Source: CAYSHJ01 sp964589725 (GTDB taxonomy: Bacteria > Planctomycetota > Planctomycetia > Planctomycetales > Planctomycetaceae). From it: a DNA stretch of 31,781 bases. Numbering within the stretch: position 1 is the stretch's first letter; each line of letters begins with the position of its first letter. The DNA lies in NCBI GenBank assembly GCA_964589725.1, contig CAZPUJ010000043.1, positions 1 to 31,781 on the forward strand. The letters run 5' to 3'. The position numbers and the translations under genes were made by a program. The notes beneath the pieces were generated by a model. The model did not search any database and was not told where the DNA came from. It saw only the letters and a list, made by a program, of their open reading frames with translations. Below, one piece after another: positions 8,778-21,439 of the stretch.

Positions 8778-9911
8778 ATGGTTCGTTCACCAAGATGGTG
8801 TCCAGCTTTCGTGCTGATTGGATTCACCTGGTTTGGCGGTGTGATCTCTGCGGAGGATCCGACGCCTGGTACGCAGGTCGAGCAGTCAATCGTGAGTCCG
8901 GCGTTGCCGGGTGAAAAATTCGGTTACTTGTTGTTCCTGCCGAAGGATTACGGCAAAGACGAACGCAAGTGGCCGGTGATGTTGTTTCTGCACGGGGCAG
9001 GAGAGCGGGGCGACGATCTCAAGTTGGTCCAGGTGCATGGGCCGCCGAAGCTCGTCGAGCAGCGGCCGGACTTTCCGTTCATTGTCGTCTCGCCGCAGTG
9101 CGCGAAGGATCATTGGTGGCCGGGGGACGTGCAGCAACACTTGCTGGCCGAGTTGCTCGACAACGTGCTGTCTGGATTTCACGCCGATCCGCAACGAGTT
9201 GTCGTGACCGGCTTGAGCATGGGAGGCTTTGGTTCGTGGACGCTCACCGCTCGGCATCCGAATCGATTTGCGGCAGCGGTTCCGATCTGCGGCGGCGGAG
9301 ACCCGGACTCGGCCGAGAAACTCAAGAGCGTCCCGTTTTGGGTCTTTCACGGTGCGAAAGACTTCGGCGTCCCGCTGAAGCTTTCCGAAGACATGGTCGC
9401 CGCCGTGCAGAAGGTGGGCGGCAGCGCCAAGCTGACGGTCTACCCCGAAGCCGAGCACGACAGTTGGACCGAAACGTACAAGAACGAAGCGATCTACGAT
9501 TGGCTGCTCGCTCAACGACGAACGTCTCCGGCACCATTGCCGACCGCGAATCCGTGCGTCGCATTCGCGCGTCTTGGAAAGATCGACTTGAAGCTCGGCA
9601 ATCCGGACGACAAGAACACGTTCGCCGCCACGATCTTTCTCAGCACATCGGTCGGCTGCGGCCCATGCCTCCGGCAACTCATCGAGCCTTGCCGCGACAA
9701 GCTGCTGACCGACATCACCGCGTGGGTGAATTCGCAGTCGCCCGAACAACTCGCTGGCAACGCCGGCCGTCAGCGTGCTCGCCTCGCCATGCAACAGATG
9801 TGCGACAAGACCCTTTTGCAAGGTCAGCCCGCTTTCGCGACCGAGGTGGTCTTCGACCAGTATTTCGTGCGACACAAGGGCGTGCTGAAACTCGAAGCGA
9901 AGACGAATTGA
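8778..9911 (+). CDS. Secreted alpha/beta-hydrolase (esterase/prolyl-oligopeptidase type) with C-terminal FliL-like region
   Basis: The start at 8778 is chosen because GGAGG lies five bases upstream and the product then begins with a signal peptide (MVRSPRW, hydrophobic core, SAEDPTP). The frame is open further upstream to 8559, but that part looks non-coding. The hydrolase domain covers about residues 40-250: oxyanion region LFLHGAGERGDD, nucleophile elbow GLSMGGFGS (Ser147), acid Asp195 in HGAKDFGVP and His227 in EAEHDSW. This matches planctomycete phospholipase/carboxylesterase and PHB-depolymerase-like enzymes. Residues 263-377 are extra. Their pattern (EPCRDKLLTDITAWVNSQS, then VVFDQYFVRH at the end) resembles the periplasmic domain of FliL; this is tentative. 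It is followed after 12 bp by an SGNH-hydrolase gene, so both probably act on extracellular esters. Confidence 0.85.
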   Translation: MVRSPRWCPAFVLIGFTWFGGVISAEDPTPGTQVEQSIVSPALPGEKFGYLLFLPKDYGKDERKWPVMLFLHGAGERGDDLKLVQVHGPPKLVEQRPDFPFIVVSPQCAKDHWWPGDVQQHLLAELLDNVLSGFHADPQRVVVTGLSMGGFGSWTLTARHPNRFAAAVPICGGGDPDSAEKLKSVPFWVFHGAKDFGVPLKLSEDMVAAVQKVGGSAKLTVYPEAEHDSWTETYKNEAIYDWLLAQRRTSPAPLPTANPCVAFARLGKIDLKLGNPDDKNTFAATIFLSTSVGCGPCLRQLIEPCRDKLLTDITAWVNSQSPEQLAGNAGRQRARLAMQQMCDKTLLQGQPAFATEVVFDQYFVRHKGVLKLEAKTN

Positions 9912-9923
9912 AGGAGACGACGA

Positions 9924-12290
9924 ATGGGCAGAACACACGCGCGGCGATCATTCGTCGTCGCCTTCAATTCGACGTACCCTTTCTTTTTATTCCTCATGCT
10001 CGCCTCAAGCGTCAAAGCCCAAGAGCCAGCGAAGCCGGCTTGGCAATACGCGCCGGAACTCATGCGGCCGTTTTGGCAAGGGGACGTCATGGAGGGCGAG
10101 TCCGTCCTGTTCATTAAGGATTCCAAGACGGGTGAAGCGAAAGCCTCGGTGCTTTTTCCAGTGCGGCAAGTGTTGGACGTCCGCAACTCGACGGAAGACG
10201 TGACCTACGAGAATGGCCGGGACTATGTCTGGAAGCCGGAGTCTCGCGAGATCGTTATCCCGGCTAACTCCCGAATCGTGTCGCGTACGCCTCAAGAGAT
10301 GCGCCGCCCGGCGAAGTCACAAAAGTACGAACTGACGCATCGGGACGGCAACGGCGAAATTTTCTTCGGTGGGCGGCTGGAGTACGCCGAGATGCAGACC
10401 TGCATCACATACTCCCACGCGCCGAACTTGTGGAGATCGCCCGTGCCGAAGTTCGACGCGAAGGCGTTGCCCCGCTCGGTTCATAAGCTGCTCAATAAGC
10501 AACCGCTGTCGATCGTCGTCGTGGGAGACAGCATCTCGGCGGGCTGCAATGCTTCCGGCTGGGCGGAGGGTGTTCCGTTTCAGCCGGCGTATCCAGAGCT
10601 GTTGCGGCGTCATCTCGAAGCGCGCTATCAGGGCAAGGTTGCGCTTCAGAATCCTTCCGTCAGTGGCACCGACACGCGCTGGGTGCTGACGATGATCGAC
10701 AAAGTCGTTGAGCCTCAACCCGACTTGGTGATCGTCGCCTTCGGGATGAACGATTCGGCCGGTCGTTCCGCAAAGGATTATCAGGCGAACACCGAAGCGG
10801 TCTTGGCCAAGATTAGAGAAAAACTCCCCGACGTCGAGTTCATTTTGGTGGCGTCCATGCTCGGCAATCGGGATTGGACCAGACTCAAGCAGGAGCTCTT
10901 TCCGGAGTATCGCGATGCACTGGCAAAACTCTGCGGACCCGGCGTCGCATTGGCCGACCTGACTTCCATTTGGACCGGATTCCTGGAACTCAAGCAGGAC
11001 TGGGATCAGACAGGAAACGGCGTGAATCATCCGAACGATTTTGGCCACCGTGTGTATGCCCAGGTGTTATCGACCCTGCTCGTTCCCAACGGCGAACCAG
11101 CCGCGGACCCCGAGCCTCCGAAAGCCATTGAGGCGGGTCCACTCAAGTTCACCGAGCAGCGACTGCTCGGCAATTACACGTACTCGTATGCCTGCACGGC
11201 AGCCGATCTCGACGGCGACGGCGACCTCGACCTGACCAGCTCCGACGCCGAGCCCAACAGTAACCTGTATTTGTTGTTGAACGACGGCAAAGGAAACTTC
11301 CAGCACTCTTTCATTCAGAAGTACGCGGCTCAAGAAGACCAGCCGATCCGCCTGGAGCGACATGCGATCGGCGACATCAACCGCGACGGCCGGCCTGACG
11401 TCGTGATCGTGGACAACCTGAAGTGGGACATCCGCTGGTTCGAGAATCCTGGCAAGGACTCAATTGCTCAGCCGTGGAAATTACATCGCGTCTGTGCCGC
11501 TAAGGAAGTCCCCGGCTCTTACGATGTCGCGATGGCTGACCTTGATGCCGACGGCGATCTGGACATCGCCGCGTCCAGTTGGCGGTTCGGCAACCGATTC
11601 GATTGGTTCGAGAACGTCGGCAGTCCCGGCATTGGCGATAAGTGGGTTCGGCACGAGATCGAGAGCATGATCGGCGAGACTCGCACGATCGCCGTGGCGG
11701 ACTTCAATCGGGACGGGAAGCCCGACCTGCTCGGCACGTCGCGAACCGGCAATCAGATCGTCTGGTACTCGAACTCCGGCAAGCCGGCCACGGAACCGTG
11801 GAAGAAGACCTTGATCGACGCCACGACGATCGCCCCGGCCCACGGTCATCCGGCCGATATCGACGGCGATGGCGATCTCGATGTGGTGATGGCGTTCGGC
11901 ATCGCGGCTGGCGTTGGCAATCAATCCCCCGACTCGCATCAAGTCGCCTGGTACGAGAACGTCGGCCAGCCGGGCCTCGGAACCGAATGGAAAAAACACC
12001 AGATCGCGGCCAACTTTCCGCAAGGGTTTGAAGCGGTAACCGGCGACCTCGACGGCGACGGCGATCAAGATGTCGTCGCCACCGGCTGGAGCCCTCAAGG
12101 ACGACTCGTGTGGTTTGAGAACACGGGTGATCCGAAGAGCGGTTGGAAGCAGCACGTCATCAAACAGAATTGGTCGAACGCCGTCACCGTGATCCTCGCC
12201 GACCTCGACAAAGACGGCCGTCTCGACATCGTGGCCTGTGCAGAACGCGGAGCCAACGAACTCCGCTGGTGGCGAAATGCAGGCAAGTGA
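9924..12290 (+). CDS. SGNH/GDSL hydrolase fused to FG-GAP/VCBS repeats
   Basis: This 788-residue exported protein has an N-terminal hydrophobic signal segment (STYPFFLFLMLASSVKAQ). An N-terminal domain of unknown role covers about residues 35-190. An SGNH esterase domain follows: Ser203 in GDSISAG, Asn276 in GMNDS, and Asp372/His375 in NHPNDFGH. From about residue 415 to the end there are repeated calcium-binding blades such as DLDGDGDLDL, DINRDGRPDVV, DLDADGDLDI and DIDGDGDLDVV, typical of FG-GAP/VCBS propellers. The likely role is deacylation of extracellular polysaccharide, with the propeller binding substrate; this is inference from the fold. GAAGGAG lies just before the ATG, and the upstream hydrolase gene ends 12 bp away, so the two form an operon. 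Confidence 0.9.
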   Translation: MGRTHARRSFVVAFNSTYPFFLFLMLASSVKAQEPAKPAWQYAPELMRPFWQGDVMEGESVLFIKDSKTGEAKASVLFPVRQVLDVRNSTEDVTYENGRDYVWKPESREIVIPANSRIVSRTPQEMRRPAKSQKYELTHRDGNGEIFFGGRLEYAEMQTCITYSHAPNLWRSPVPKFDAKALPRSVHKLLNKQPLSIVVVGDSISAGCNASGWAEGVPFQPAYPELLRRHLEARYQGKVALQNPSVSGTDTRWVLTMIDKVVEPQPDLVIVAFGMNDSAGRSAKDYQANTEAVLAKIREKLPDVEFILVASMLGNRDWTRLKQELFPEYRDALAKLCGPGVALADLTSIWTGFLELKQDWDQTGNGVNHPNDFGHRVYAQVLSTLLVPNGEPAADPEPPKAIEAGPLKFTEQRLLGNYTYSYACTAADLDGDGDLDLTSSDAEPNSNLYLLLNDGKGNFQHSFIQKYAAQEDQPIRLERHAIGDINRDGRPDVVIVDNLKWDIRWFENPGKDSIAQPWKLHRVCAAKEVPGSYDVAMADLDADGDLDIAASSWRFGNRFDWFENVGSPGIGDKWVRHEIESMIGETRTIAVADFNRDGKPDLLGTSRTGNQIVWYSNSGKPATEPWKKTLIDATTIAPAHGHPADIDGDGDLDVVMAFGIAAGVGNQSPDSHQVAWYENVGQPGLGTEWKKHQIAANFPQGFEAVTGDLDGDGDQDVVATGWSPQGRLVWFENTGDPKSGWKQHVIKQNWSNAVTVILADLDKDGRLDIVACAERGANELRWWRNAGK

Positions 12291-12313
12291 ATGTCACCGC
12301 TTGCGACTTCACT
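12286..12313. terminator. Hairpin across two stop codons, possible bidirectional terminator
   Basis: AGTGAA and GTC (12286-12295, one bulged T) pair with GAC and TTCACT (12305-12313). The stem contains the stop codons of both convergent genes. No T-tract is present, so function is inferred from position. Confidence 0.35.
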
Positions 12314-13139
12314 CGCACACCGGCAGCAGAAGTTCCGGCATCTCCGCCGAGCGGCTTCCGGGGATCGGCCGATTGTCGTTCGACCGAAACGTGAACACGA
12401 CCGAGTACTTTGTCTGCGAGGTGTGATTGCGGCTGGCGGCGTGCAACGTTTTGCAGTGGAAGAACAGCACGTCGCCAGGATCGAGCACCACCGGCACCGA
12501 TGTCGCAATGACGGCTTGATTCTCTGGCGAGTCCGAACGGAAAAACAACGCCTCGTCAAAACCGTCGCGTGCGAAGCACATGCGGTGCGAACCGGGGATG
12601 ACTCGCAGACAGCCGTTCTCGACACACTCGGGAACGAGGCTGATCCACGCGCTGACTAAATCCGGCCGCTGATACGCCCAGTAGCGAATGTCTTGATGCC
12701 AGCCAGTGTCGCTGCTGAATTTTGGCTGCTTGGTCATGATGCAGTTGTGATGCGCCAGCGGCATCACGATCGTCGGGCCGAGCAAATCGGCCAGCCGATG
12801 CGTGAGTTCGGGATCGCACACCAACTGTGTGAAACAGTAATGCCGAGTCAGCGCCTGCTTGAGCCGCCGGATCGTGTGGCCTCCCTCGCTCGCCAGCGAC
12901 GCCGGCGCTCCGGGATATCGCAACTCGGCCTCGAACTCGACCGGAGCGATGCCCCGCTGCAGGTCGTTGAGCGTCACGGCCAACATTTGCTCACGCAGCG
13001 CCAGAGGAACCAACTGCCGAAATACGACGAATCCGTCGCGCTGAAACTGCTCCCACTCAGTGGACGTCAACCGACGAAAGTTTTTCGGAGGTGACGTAAG
13101 TTCCGAAATCGGATCGATCAGCTCGGAGAAAGTATTCAT
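12309..13139 (-). CDS. Phytanoyl-CoA dioxygenase (PhyH) family protein
   Basis: This is a 276-residue non-haem Fe(II)/2-oxoglutarate oxygenase of the PhyH family. The iron ligands are His148 and Asp150 in GWHQDIRYW and a distal His, most likely His233 in FHCKTLHAASRNHT. IPGSHRM is the usual family motif. The position expected to hold the 2-oxoglutarate-binding Arg is read as Lys244 (TKYSVVF) or the nearby FRS Arg. The ATG at 13139 is preferred to the TTG codon just before it; no strong ribosome site is visible. The substrate is unknown: planctomycetes have many paralogues. The upstream 250 bp contain a transposase scrap, so the promoter may lie within mobile-element debris. It converges with the SGNH-hydrolase gene 18 bp away. 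Confidence 0.85.
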   Translation of the reverse strand: MNTFSELIDPISELTSPPKNFRRLTSTEWEQFQRDGFVVFRQLVPLALREQMLAVTLNDLQRGIAPVEFEAELRYPGAPASLASEGGHTIRRLKQALTRHYCFTQLVCDPELTHRLADLLGPTIVMPLAHHNCIMTKQPKFSSDTGWHQDIRYWAYQRPDLVSAWISLVPECVENGCLRVIPGSHRMCFARDGFDEALFFRSDSPENQAVIATSVPVVLDPGDVLFFHCKTLHAASRNHTSQTKYSVVFTFRSNDNRPIPGSRSAEMPELLLPVCE

Positions 13140-13239
13140 CAAAGGTGTGTTGGTTCAGCGTGAATTGGAGTTTGGCGGATCGGGTGAACGGGTTGAGGGA
13201 TTGTTGAAAGTTGGACGTTTGGGTTTCACGCATTGTGGT

Positions 13240-13377
13240 CAAGATGGCGACATCGCGGCCGGCGAGTTGATCGGCGGGCGTGAGGTCGGCGATCACCGAG
13301 TGCCACCTCGCCGTATTGTAGTGCTCCGCATAGCGGGTGATGAGTCGTCGGGCATCGGGCGGGGCCAGCGGCGGCAC
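13240..13377 (-). pseudogene. 3'-terminal remnant of an integrase-type transposase
   Basis: About 46 codons read as the end of an IS3/IS481-like integrase core: RYAEHYNTARWHSVI followed by LTPADQLAGRDVAIL. This is the conserved Y-x-YN-x-R-HS...TP-D-LAGR ending of such transposases. The rest of the gene is missing because the gyrA stop lies only 17 bp upstream. No terminal inverted repeats were found. It is probably a relic of an old insertion between gyrA and the PhyH gene. Confidence 0.65.
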
Positions 13378-13394
13378 GGAAGAGCAAACACTGA

Positions 13395-16187
<2,793 letters not shown>

Positions 16188-16560
16188 TCCTGTCGGAAGA
16201 CGCTGGCAATCGCTCCGTCCAGCCGGGCCATCGTGGCCGCAAAACGCCGAACAGACGGCTCGCGAACGAGCAGTTCAATCACCCCAAAACTGGGCGATTG
16301 ACGACAGGTGGAATGATAGTCGCTGCAATCGTTCCGAACAACGAACTGCGACGCCTCTGATAGTGTTAATCAGAACAGGTTCGGCGGCCTTGCCAAAGCT
16401 GCGCGCAGGAGCGTGATGCGGCTAAGTGGACCCGCAGTAATAACTGGCCAGTCTAGCGGGGGGCGTTAGCCCCCCGGTTGTTCGAATTTCAGGCGACTTT
16501 GGAGGAACCTGGGGGGCTAACGCCCCCCGCTAACCTGCTTACCTTCCTCCGCGGGTTCAC
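16188..16560. other. Intergenic region upstream of gyrA with palindromic element
   Basis: This is a 373-bp non-coding stretch between gyrA and the large membrane-protein gene, both on the minus strand. It should contain the gyrA promoter, which I could not pin down. A 6-bp hairpin lies at 16356-16374 (TCTGAT ... ATCAGA). A much stronger nested palindrome lies at 16454-16532. Confidence 0.6.
16454..16532. repeat. REPIN-like nested inverted repeat
   Basis: Two perfectly complementary 22-bp arms (16454-16475 and 16511-16532) face each other across a 35-bp spacer. Each arm is itself a hairpin: GGGGGGC and GCCCCCC with a 4-nt loop (GTTA or TAAC). Matching bases GGTT / AACC continue just inside the arms with one extra base. 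Two inverted small palindromes separated by a short spacer is the layout of REP doublets (REPIN/BIME). It could also act as a terminator for the upstream minus-strand gene, whose stop is at 16561. Confidence 0.8.
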
Positions 16561-19500
16561 TTAGTTTGGCGATTCGGTATCGAAGGTCTCATCCACGGCC
16601 GGAGCCGTCGACGTCGGCGTGTTGCCGACCGCGTTTTTCGTGTGCTCGTTCTTGACGTAGTGCTTCAAAACGTCTCCGCGATACGTCCGCAGTGGGCGAA
16701 CGAGTCGTCGTTCCAGATGCTGCTTGCGAGCCGACCAATCCGCCACGTTGACAACCCCTGAAGCGGCCAGGTGATCCATCGTGGCGAACGAGACTTCCGT
16801 CGCCGCGATACTCCGTTCGATGTCGTTGAGAGCCACTCGCGATGACGTCGGTTGAAATTCCCCGCGAGCGTCCCAGCGATTCACCAACCTCTGCATCAGC
16901 GCGTTGAGCTGATCGAATCGCTCCGCAGGATCGGGGATCGCATCGGGGGTCGAGTTCACGAACTGCAGCGCCTCGGCAACATTTCGGATCGACCGATCGG
17001 CTGGTGTCGAAAAATAGATCGCGGCCAGACGGTGATGCAGTTCCTGTGACCACTCGCGGCGTTCGCAGCGCGGGCACATCTCGACAATCTCCTGATGCAG
17101 AAACGGACTGATCAGCGGATCGAACGGCGTGGCAAATCTCCGAATGCGGTCAAAGTCCGCTTCGGTGGGATGCACGATGCGAGCGACCTCGCCCAAAGTG
17201 CGGAAATAGCCGACGCGACGTTCGTCGTCGGGATGGAGGCCCGACTTTGTCGGCTTTACGCTGACCTGCTGGATCAGCGAACGGGGTGACTTCGTCAGGT
17301 GCGCGCGGACTTCTTTGCGATATGCCCAGAACTCATCCGAGTGCCGGCGAATGATCTGCCGCGACAGCTCCCACTCGCTCAATCGAATCGCGACCTCCGG
17401 AGTCCCCGCCGCCGCGCCGCCCCACAAGCCCAAGAACTGTTCGCGTTTCGCCAACTCCTGCCGCACTTGCTGAAACTTGTTGTCCCACCGCATGACTTCC
17501 ATCGGCAGCCGGAACGGCCACGTCGAGTGCGAGCACGTGTTGATACCGACGCCGCTTTGATCGCTCAGCTCGCGAATCGCCGTGTTGTCTTGAATCGGCA
17601 GACGCAACGGTGTCGACCAATCCCAGCCGATCGACGCCAACACCTGCCGCACGTGCGGACGCTGCAAGCGATCGACCAGCCCTTCGCGAGCGAAACCACA
17701 TTCCGAGTTCGTTGCCAAGAAAAGCATCTCACCCGGAGCCATCTCGACCGCCGCGATCTCAGCAAACACCGACGACATCGTCTTCGCCAACACTCGCAAC
17801 GGCCGCGGTCCGAGATCGACGAGCGGAAACCGTACGGCCAGCAAACCATCTTCGGTCAAACACCGCGACGCCGCGCGGAAATACTCCTGCGTGAAGCCGT
17901 TCGCCGCCGCCGGCAACGACGGCTGATCGGACGAGGCCACGATGACGTCGAACTGCTCGCAGAGCCCTCGCACCGCAAGGCTCGGTTCGCAAACGCGCGT
18001 CTCGACTCGGTCGTCGTCCAACGCGATCAGCCCACCAGCTCGACCGAGCAACTCACGACACAAACCGATCGCGCCGCGATCCGCTTCGACGCACAACACT
18101 CGCTGCACAGGAAACGCCGCAGCAGCAGTCAGCGATTCGCCACCACGCAGCCCCAGCAGCAACACACTCTGAGGGTGCTCGTGAATGACCAAGGGTAGCA
18201 CGCTCGGCAACACATCCGGACCGAATCTTGGAGCCAATCGCGTGTCGCCGGCCAGCGTCCCTTTCGGCACTCCATTCTGACGGATCAAGAACCGCGAACC
18301 TTGAAACTTCCAAGCCGTCAACGTGCCGCAATCTCCTTCGACAACCGCCACCGCACGGCCTTCGTCCAACACCGGCAAGGTGTTCCAAGGCGCTCCCGAT
18401 CGATGCGAAACAAACACGCCCGTGTCGAATAACACCTTCGCCGCGTGCGCCGGCTCAAACAGCACCCACGCCGGAGCCGTCACCGCGAACAAAATCAAAA
18501 CCACCGTCGCGAGCCAACCGATTCGGCCAAACAATCGAGCCTGCTGGATAAAAACAAACCACCGTCGAGCCGCTTGCCAATCGCAAGCGACTCCGGCGGC
18601 GAGCAACAACAACGACGTCGCCAACGTCACCGTGTTCGAAACTCCGAAAACTGGCAACAGCCAACTTGCCGCTGTCCCCGCGAACAGCACCAACGCGATA
18701 GACAGATTCTGAATGACACGTGACTTTTGACAGCCGCTCCAAACACCGCACATCAGTCCGCCACAGAATGCGATCGGGCCGAGCACCAGTCCCGCAAAAA
18801 GCAGTCGCATTGGCAACAACAACCACACCTGCGACACGTAAGCATTCTCGTTCAGAGCCAATCGGATTGATAACGGCAACGTCGCGAAGCACAACCAAAT
18901 CCAACACGCCAAGCCGAGACCACTCCAAGCCATGACTCGGCGCAGGCTCACGATGACGACTGACTGGCCCCACGTCAGTCCCGCGATCAACACAGCCCAT
19001 TCCGTCGCCATCAAAGTGAACGAGTCGGGGACGATCTGTCGCACAACGCGCTGAACGACCGGCCATAATAACCCGATCGCCAACAACGCCGAGAGGCCGC
19101 TTAACCGAACTTGCCAAACGACTGCTGGCGGCGTGAGCGTGCTTGTTGGAATGTGTGTTTGCTCGACCGACTTCTTGTGCGAATGCGACCAACTCACGAT
19201 CGTCACCAGGAACGCCACCAATCCCAACACGGCCGCGAACAATCCACAGCCGTCGACTCCGATCCAAGGCGCCAGACCCAACGCGCCAATCAATATGCCG
19301 ATCACCAAGCCGATGCCGACAATTCTGTCGCTCACTGAGTTCCGGCAATTGGGCGCCCGGCACAGGACCGCCGGCACCAGCAGCGCCACACAGGCGATAA
19401 CGCCAAACCAACAGCTCTGCGCCAGGATCGATGACGTCGGATCAGTCTTGAAGGAAGCCAGCAGACACCAAGACGTTTCGAACAGCGATGGCAGAGCAAC

Positions 19501-19728
19501 GGTCCACGCCGAGAGCGCGAAGATCCGCACCGCTTGCGGCAGCAGATCGCTTCGCCAAGACGCCGGCAGCACCGAACGGATGGCGATGGCGAGCATCAGC
19601 ATGCTCGCCAACCCGGTCTGCGCCGCGAGCGACGTGCCGCAATGCAACCAGAACTGGCAAACTCCCGAAAACAGCGCCAGTCCGCTTAGCAGACCCGTGA
19701 CAGCGTGGAACCACTGCGATGTTGACAT
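16561..19728 (-). CDS. Multi-pass membrane protein with spermidine-synthase-like domain
   Basis: This protein of about 1055 residues falls in three parts. The N-terminal 450 residues hold many hydrophobic segments, perhaps a dozen membrane helices. The middle (about 460-690) is a Rossmann-type domain: SVLLLGLRGGESLTAAA (nucleotide-binding loop), RVLCVEAD, then FDVIVASSDQPSLPAAANGFTQEYFRAASRCLTEDGLLAVRFPLVDLG. That is the pattern of spermidine synthase (SpeE)-like proteins fused to transporter-like helices. The C-terminal 360 residues are soluble and unrecognised. The catalytic Asp pair of true spermidine synthases is not clear, so polyamine synthesis should not be assumed. The ATG at 19728 is chosen because AAGGA sits five bases upstream; the frame is open to 19839. 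It lies upstream of gyrA on the same strand but 373 bp away. Confidence 0.75.
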   Translation of the reverse strand: MSTSQWFHAVTGLLSGLALFSGVCQFWLHCGTSLAAQTGLASMLMLAIAIRSVLPASWRSDLLPQAVRIFALSAWTVALPSLFETSWCLLASFKTDPTSSILAQSCWFGVIACVALLVPAVLCRAPNCRNSVSDRIVGIGLVIGILIGALGLAPWIGVDGCGLFAAVLGLVAFLVTIVSWSHSHKKSVEQTHIPTSTLTPPAVVWQVRLSGLSALLAIGLLWPVVQRVVRQIVPDSFTLMATEWAVLIAGLTWGQSVVIVSLRRVMAWSGLGLACWIWLCFATLPLSIRLALNENAYVSQVWLLLPMRLLFAGLVLGPIAFCGGLMCGVWSGCQKSRVIQNLSIALVLFAGTAASWLLPVFGVSNTVTLATSLLLLAAGVACDWQAARRWFVFIQQARLFGRIGWLATVVLILFAVTAPAWVLFEPAHAAKVLFDTGVFVSHRSGAPWNTLPVLDEGRAVAVVEGDCGTLTAWKFQGSRFLIRQNGVPKGTLAGDTRLAPRFGPDVLPSVLPLVIHEHPQSVLLLGLRGGESLTAAAAFPVQRVLCVEADRGAIGLCRELLGRAGGLIALDDDRVETRVCEPSLAVRGLCEQFDVIVASSDQPSLPAAANGFTQEYFRAASRCLTEDGLLAVRFPLVDLGPRPLRVLAKTMSSVFAEIAAVEMAPGEMLFLATNSECGFAREGLVDRLQRPHVRQVLASIGWDWSTPLRLPIQDNTAIRELSDQSGVGINTCSHSTWPFRLPMEVMRWDNKFQQVRQELAKREQFLGLWGGAAAGTPEVAIRLSEWELSRQIIRRHSDEFWAYRKEVRAHLTKSPRSLIQQVSVKPTKSGLHPDDERRVGYFRTLGEVARIVHPTEADFDRIRRFATPFDPLISPFLHQEIVEMCPRCERREWSQELHHRLAAIYFSTPADRSIRNVAEALQFVNSTPDAIPDPAERFDQLNALMQRLVNRWDARGEFQPTSSRVALNDIERSIAATEVSFATMDHLAASGVVNVADWSARKQHLERRLVRPLRTYRGDVLKHYVKNEHTKNAVGNTPTSTAPAVDETFDTESPN

Positions 19729-20086
19729 GAGCATCCTTGCTCTCAGTTCACTCCCGGTCCGACATCTCAGATCTCGGAGATCGAATTTCAGATTTCCTGA
19801 AGAGGGCGGCTTGTATCGCAACCCCGAAATCAGCGACAAGTCCAGATGACCAGCCAGGCGACTTCCCGGCTCCCGCGTGCATCACAGCAATTCCCGAATC
19901 CGTGGCCCACGCCCTTGTGGCTTGCATGATTCGTGATGCCGTCATGATGGAAGCGGCGTGCGCCAACCGCTAAGTTGCCAGTGCGGCAAAGCCGCAATGT
20001 AGTCGTCTCTCGCCGAGAGCCGATTCCCACTCTCGGCGCGAGCGGGCTACACGAGCGACTATTTCCGAACAACAAGGCAACACAGC
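19729..20086. other. Intergenic region between divergent membrane-protein gene and xylA
   Basis: This 358-bp gap should hold promoters for both divergent genes. It contains a short hairpin TGCGGC-AAA-GCCGCA at 19982-19996 and a stronger 9-bp inverted repeat at 20011-20038. No coding region or sugar-responsive operator was recognised. Confidence 0.5.
20011..20038. repeat. 9-bp inverted repeat upstream of xylA
   Basis: CGCCGAGAG (20011-20019) pairs with CTCTCGGCG (20030-20038) across a 10-nt loop. The left half can also pair with the bases just before it (CTCTCG-C-CGAGAG), so two alternative hairpins are possible. It ends 48 bp before the xylA start, so it could lie in the leader or be an operator or intergenic repeat. 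Confidence 0.5.
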
Positions 20087-21400
<1,314 letters not shown>

Positions 21401-21414
21401 CCCAGCCCCGACGC

Positions 21415-21432
21415 ATTCCCACCGAGTGGAAT
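21415..21432. terminator. Short hairpin between xylA and DUF1501 gene
   Basis: ATTC and CAC (one bulged C) pair with GTG and GAAT around a 3-nt loop. It sits in the 39-bp gap between two convergent stops and has no T-tract. Confidence 0.25.
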
Positions 21433-21439
21433 CATCGAC

